Origin: Arthrobacter sp. M4
GTDB taxonomy: Bacteria > Actinomycetota > Actinomycetes > Actinomycetales > Micrococcaceae
Assembly: GCF_020251205.1 (NCBI RefSeq)
Contig: NZ_JAIWYX010000027.1
Location: 1-32,893, forward strand
Direction of reading: 5' to 3'
DNA: 32,893 nucleotides
Positions within the stretch are counted from its first letter, which is position 1. Each line of letters begins with the position of its first letter. Position numbers and translations under genes: made by a program. Below the pieces are notes generated by a model. The model did not search any database. It worked only from the letters and a program-made list of their open reading frames with translations, and was not told where the DNA came from. Positions 29,725 through 32,893 of this stretch are shown here, piece by piece.

Positions 29725-31227
29725 ATGACGTCCCTCTGGCTCGATCGTCGTCGCACGGCGGGTACTACCGCGACTGTCAGGGATAGCTTCATCCCCGAGG
29801 AGGACGTCGACGCCGTCGTCATCGGAGCGGGCCTGACCGGACTGGTCACCGCCCTTCTACTAGTCCGCTCGGGCATGAGGGTTACAGTGCTGGAGGGCCG
29901 CACCATCGGGGGCGGAAACACTGGCCTGACCACCGCAAAACTCAGCATCCTCCAGGGCACTGTTCTGTCCGGGCTCCGCAAGTTCTACTCGGCGCACGTG
30001 GTGGCCGCGCATGTTGAGGGCAACAAGGAAGGGCAAGCGTGGCTGCTCCGGTACCTTGACGAACACGGCACCCCGTACCAAGTGCGGGACGCGTTCACTT
30101 ACGCCACGACGGATGACGGCGTCCGCCAGTTGGAAGCCGAGTTGAAGGCCGCAAAGGAAGCCGGGCTTGGTGTGCTGACCACCCGCGAAACAGGTCTTCC
30201 ATTTTCCGTTCGGAATGCAATTCTCTTGCCGCGGCAGGCACAATTCGACCCCATGGACGTCCTTGAAACACTGGCAGCCGATATTCGCGGCAGAGGAGGG
30301 CGGATCGTGGAGCATTGCCGGGTGCACGACGTCGAAACGCCCGGAAGGGCAAAGGTAGTCACCGACGCCGGTTCGATGAACGCTGAAACCGTGGTCTTGG
30401 CAACCGGCCACCCAATCCTCAACCGCGGACTTTACTTCACCAAATTGTTGGCCCACCGCTCCTACGCCGTGGCGATGAACGTTCCGGATCCCTCCACGTT
30501 GCCCCAAGGGATGTACCTTTCGGCGGAATCGCCAGTGCGTTCGGTCCGGACCACACCGGGCGACAACGGCGAGATCCTTATGGTGGGAGGGAACGGACAC
30601 CCCACCGGCCGCTTTCCGTCCCCCAAGCAGAGGGTCGACGAGCTCATTGCCTGGGGCCGCGAACACTTCTCCGGCGCGGAACCGATGCTTGCCTGGGGCG
30701 CGCAGGACTACAAATCCGTCAGTCTGATGCCTATCTTCGGTCTTTTGCCCCGTGGCGCTGGGCGGATCTACGTGGCAACGGGTTACAACAAGTGGGGAAT
30801 GACCAATGCCGTCGTGGCCGCCCTCGGTATCTCATCGCAGATCCTTGGCGGCGGTCCGGCTTGGGCCAAAACCCTTCACCACCGAGTCACGCACCCCGCC
30901 GGGGTGACGTCATTTGCCGGTCTAAACCTGGGTGCGGCCAGGGCAGTGGCCGACGGCCGTTCGCGAGTGGCCAAGGCGCCACACGACGGCGTTCCGGCCC
31001 CCGCCGAAGGGACCGGCATCATCACCCGCGACGGCACGCCCACAGCGGTGTCAACTGTGGATGGGCAAACCTGCAAACTTTCTGCGGTCTGTACACATTT
31101 GGGTGGCATCCTGACGTGGAACGATGCAGATAAGTCCTGGGATTGCCCGCTCCACGGATCCAGGTTCTCGCCAACCGGGGAGGTCCTTGACGGCCCCGCG
31201 AACAGAAACCTTCGCAGGCTGGATTAG
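29725..31227 (+). CDS. FAD-dependent oxidoreductase with C-terminal Rieske [2Fe-2S] domain
   Basis: A 500-residue fusion. The N-terminal DAO-type FAD domain (about 25-385) has AVVIGAGLTGLVTALLL with the GxGxxG loop, VTVLEGRTIGGGNTG, and a C-terminal FAD contact region GAGRIYVATGYNKWGMTNA. The C-terminal Rieske domain has ligands C456 and H458 in CTHLGG and C474 and H477 in CPLHGS. Proteins of this type are found in many bacteria and are poorly characterised; the Rieske cluster probably passes electrons between the flavin and a partner. ATG 29725 with CAGGAG about 8 nt upstream is preferred over a frame that begins inside the icd terminator. DoxX-family gene downstream may be related. Confidence 0.88.
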   Translation: MTSLWLDRRRTAGTTATVRDSFIPEEDVDAVVIGAGLTGLVTALLLVRSGMRVTVLEGRTIGGGNTGLTTAKLSILQGTVLSGLRKFYSAHVVAAHVEGNKEGQAWLLRYLDEHGTPYQVRDAFTYATTDDGVRQLEAELKAAKEAGLGVLTTRETGLPFSVRNAILLPRQAQFDPMDVLETLAADIRGRGGRIVEHCRVHDVETPGRAKVVTDAGSMNAETVVLATGHPILNRGLYFTKLLAHRSYAVAMNVPDPSTLPQGMYLSAESPVRSVRTTPGDNGEILMVGGNGHPTGRFPSPKQRVDELIAWGREHFSGAEPMLAWGAQDYKSVSLMPIFGLLPRGAGRIYVATGYNKWGMTNAVVAALGISSQILGGGPAWAKTLHHRVTHPAGVTSFAGLNLGAARAVADGRSRVAKAPHDGVPAPAEGTGIITRDGTPTAVSTVDGQTCKLSAVCTHLGGILTWNDADKSWDCPLHGSRFSPTGEVLDGPANRNLRRLD

Positions 31228-31308
31228 GGTCCATACTCCTCGTGATTGCTAGTCCGGTACACACTGCTGTTTTTGGTACTTGAGGGTGGCCGTGGCAACT
31301 TTGACTGC

Positions 31309-31728
31309 GTGAGATTCCTACAGGCTTCACCTGCTTCCTCCGCCCGCGGCACAGCAATCCTCCGCATTGTGTTTGGCTGCCTCATGTTGGTCCATGGAGT
31401 GCAGAAACTGGCGTCCGGGCATGAAGCGTTCGCGGCCTCGGTCGCCGCCATGGGCGTCCAAAAGTCCGACGTCGTGGCGTGGCTTGTGATTGCCGGGGAA
31501 ACAGGGCTTGGGCTGCTTTTGGTGCTTGGAGCGTTCACCCGGGTGGCGGGTTTCCTCGCGGCAGTTCTCTATGCGTCCATTTGGTTTGTGACTGAGGCAG
31601 GGAAGCCCCTCCTGACAGATCGCCCTGGGGTCACCGCCGAGCTGTTGATCCTGTACGTTGCCGTTTCGATTGCCTTTATGTTCCTCGGTCCCGGTGCACT
31701 GTCCCTCGATAGGCGCCTGAGCCGCTGA
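31309..31728 (+). CDS. DoxX-family membrane protein
   Basis: A 139-residue protein with four predicted helices. The family N-terminal helix motif ARGTAILRIVFGCLMLVHGVQKL lies near residues 12-34; AWLVIAGETGLGLLLVLGAFT is near 57-77, and two further helices follow. DoxX proteins associate with thiol or quinone redox reactions in several bacteria, but most are uncharacterised. GTG 31309 gives a typical family start (VRFLQASPASS); a TTG at 31246 would add 21 residues without family support. It lies 81 nt after the FAD-Rieske gene on the same strand and may be co-transcribed with it. Confidence 0.78.
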   Translation: MRFLQASPASSARGTAILRIVFGCLMLVHGVQKLASGHEAFAASVAAMGVQKSDVVAWLVIAGETGLGLLLVLGAFTRVAGFLAAVLYASIWFVTEAGKPLLTDRPGVTAELLILYVAVSIAFMFLGPGALSLDRRLSR

Positions 31729-31750
31729 TCTCCCGCATTGGGACTTGAGG

Positions 31751-31805
31751 GGCCCTCTAAGGGAGGGCCTAACGCCAGCACCGGCGTCGGATGCCGGTGC
31801 TGGCG
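31751..31805. terminator. Tandem hairpins between convergent doxX-like and surface-protein genes
   Basis: First hairpin GGCCCTC-TAAGG-GAGGGCC (31751-31769). Second: a perfect 13-bp stem CGCCAGCACCGGC (31773-31785) against 31793-31805 with a 7-nt loop. It starts 22 nt after the DoxX stop and probably also ends the minus-strand surface-protein transcript. Confidence 0.75.
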
Positions 31806-31879
31806 CTTGTAGACTGCTCCGCAATGACCTTGGCCATGAGGAGCGGTCCCCCAATAAAGAAACCGCCGTAAGCAGTTCC

Positions 31880-32893
31880 TTATGCTCGCGCTGTGGCGCG
31901 AGTCCTACGGCCGGATCCAAGAAGGATCAAGCCAACCAGGATTGATGCGGCAGCCAGCAACACCCAGTACGAGTCGAAGCCGGTGGCCGCTAGTGACTGC
32001 CCGGATGGCTGCGCGGCCATTCCGGCTCCTGCCAGTGACGAGGAACCGCTCAGCGCGGCGCTGGCGCCTGTGGTCCCCGCAATGCCAGTACCGCTTGCAG
32101 TAGTTCCTGCGGCACCGGTTCCTGCACCTGCTTCAGCGACGCCGCCCGTGGTTGGAGCGCTTGTAGTCGGTGCCTGGGCAGGGGGTGCGGCTACCGGTCC
32201 GCTGTTGGGCGGTGTAACCGTGGAACCAAAGGCTTCGATTCCTACGCCTGCGACGCCAAGATCAACCGCACCTGGAAGCAGCCCGCCGAGGATACCCGTC
32301 GTTGCCCCACCCACTGATGCTTCACCGAGGATGCCGTTGTCGAGCAGATTGACGGTAGTTCCGCCTGCGGTGACGGTGGCGGCGGGGTTGGTGCCGTCGG
32401 TCAGGACGTTGGCGGTGTTGTCGCCGAGGCTGGCCAGGTTGCCAAGGTCGCCCAGGGTCCCGACGCCGGTGAGGTCACCCGTTCCGGTGCCGAGCGTCCC
32501 GGCGTCGAGGGCGTTGATGGTGGTGCCGCCTGCGGTGACGGTGGCGGCGGGGTTGGTGCCGTCGGTCAGGACGTTGGCGGTGTTGTCGCCGAGGCTGGCC
32601 AGGTTGCCCAGGTCACCCAGCGTTCCAAGGTCACCGGTGCCGGTGCCCAGCGTCCCGGCGTCGAGCGCGTTAACCGTGGTGCCAGCGGCAGCGACGGTAA
32701 CAGCCGGGTTTGTGCCATCCGTCAGAACATTGGCCGTGCCATCGCCGAGAGCGACGTTTGCGGCGTTCCCGGTGCCGAGGGCCCCGGCGTCGAGGGCGTT
32801 CACTGTGGTGCCGCCTGCGGCGGCCGTGATGGCCGGGTTGGTGCCGTCGGTCAGAACATTGGCCGTGCTGTCGCCGAGGGTGGCCAGGTTGCT
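31880..32893 (-). CDS. Repeat-containing wall-anchored surface protein, C-terminal part (5' end outside window)
   Basis: The frame is open to the right edge, so the N-terminus is missing; 337 residues are visible. The first part is four copies of a Gly/Thr/Asn-rich repeat around TANVLTDGTNPA, then T-V-T-A-G-G-T-T-V-N-A-L-D-A-G-T-L-G-T-G, with spacings of 43, 52 and 55 residues. A hydrophobic Gly segment and a Pro/Ala/Thr/Ser-rich wall-spanning linker follow. The C-terminus is a sorting signal: LAATG, a hydrophobic helix (YWVLLAAASILVGLILLGS) and a basic tail. LAxTG is the motif of class E sortases of high-GC actinobacteria. The protein is therefore probably covalently attached to peptidoglycan. 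Function of the repeats is unknown. Confidence 0.78.
   Translation of the reverse strand, partial: SNLATLGDSTANVLTDGTNPAITAAAGGTTVNALDAGALGTGNAANVALGDGTANVLTDGTNPAVTVAAAGTTVNALDAGTLGTGTGDLGTLGDLGNLASLGDNTANVLTDGTNPAATVTAGGTTINALDAGTLGTGTGDLTGVGTLGDLGNLASLGDNTANVLTDGTNPAATVTAGGTTVNLLDNGILGEASVGGATTGILGGLLPGAVDLGVAGVGIEAFGSTVTPPNSGPVAAPPAQAPTTSAPTTGGVAEAGAGTGAAGTTASGTGIAGTTGASAALSGSSSLAGAGMAAQPSGQSLAATGFDSYWVLLAAASILVGLILLGSGRRTRATARA
32361..32608 (-). repeat. Long identical DNA repeat inside the surface-protein gene
   Basis: Positions 32361-32443 and 32526-32608 are identical over 83 nt, offset by 165 nt (55 codons). Two more diverged copies of the same module follow toward the right edge. 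Such near-perfect repeats promote slippage or recombination and length variation of the protein. Confidence 0.85.

Noticed and set aside
1..32893. tRNA genes, CRISPR arrays, insertion sequences, prophage genes
   Set aside because: Read for tRNA-like ends, regularly spaced direct repeats, transposase motifs and terminal inverted repeats; nothing convincing seen by eye.

Overview
The window looks like a chromosomal segment of a high-GC Gram-positive bacterium, most likely an Arthrobacter or Paenarthrobacter relative (Micrococcaceae). This rests on the GC-rich codon use, a monomeric isocitrate dehydrogenase, a DUF6350/PerM-like membrane gene directly before purN as in other actinobacteria, an LAxTG-type wall-anchor signal, and frequent GTG/TTG starts with ATGA-type overlaps. 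The genus is inferred from gene content, not from a database search.

Left part (1-7950): the tail of an FG-GAP/VCBS repeat protein runs off the left edge. Next come, on the minus strand, a coupled pair (MgtA/PimB-like glycosyltransferase, then UDP-glucose dehydrogenase) suggesting glucuronic-acid/mannose glycolipid or polysaccharide synthesis; a two-domain HNH endonuclease; and an operon of flotillin, a small NfeD-like OB-fold protein and a YciO/Sua5-family protein. A lone plus-strand gene of unknown function (7140-7808) has a hairpin-rich leader and ends at a structured repeat.

Central catabolic cluster (7947-16827, all minus): an XRE-cupin regulator, a metabolite:H+ symporter, an FAD oxidoreductase, a CaiB/BaiF CoA transferase, a crotonase, a DapA-family Schiff-base lyase, an SDR lacking its catalytic Tyr/Lys, and an aldehyde dehydrogenase. 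The seven structural genes are tightly packed, with 1-4 bp overlaps or short gaps. The combination implies uptake, oxidation, CoA activation, hydration or cleavage, lyase action and aldehyde oxidation of an unidentified organic acid. I do not recognise it as any standard pathway. The gap between regulator and transporter holds a 15-bp-period array of dyads that looks like an operator.

Housekeeping part (16887-25410): a DUF1992 protein behind a perfect 28-bp palindrome, a DUF4383 membrane protein, the DUF6350/PerM-like gene, a small membrane protein, purN, an unusually structured 494-bp gap, a murQ-MFS operon and purH. PurN and purH make IMP; the murQ-MFS pair, sitting between them, points to amino-sugar salvage.

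Right part (25493-32893): a secreted trypsin-like protease, a small uncharacterised gene with a strong ribosome binding site, monomeric NADP-isocitrate dehydrogenase, an FAD oxidoreductase fused to a Rieske domain, a DoxX-family membrane protein, and the C-terminal part of a repeat-rich wall-anchored surface protein that runs off the right edge. purH, icd and doxX are each followed by two hairpins in a row. No tRNA, rRNA, CRISPR array, insertion sequence or prophage was recognised.
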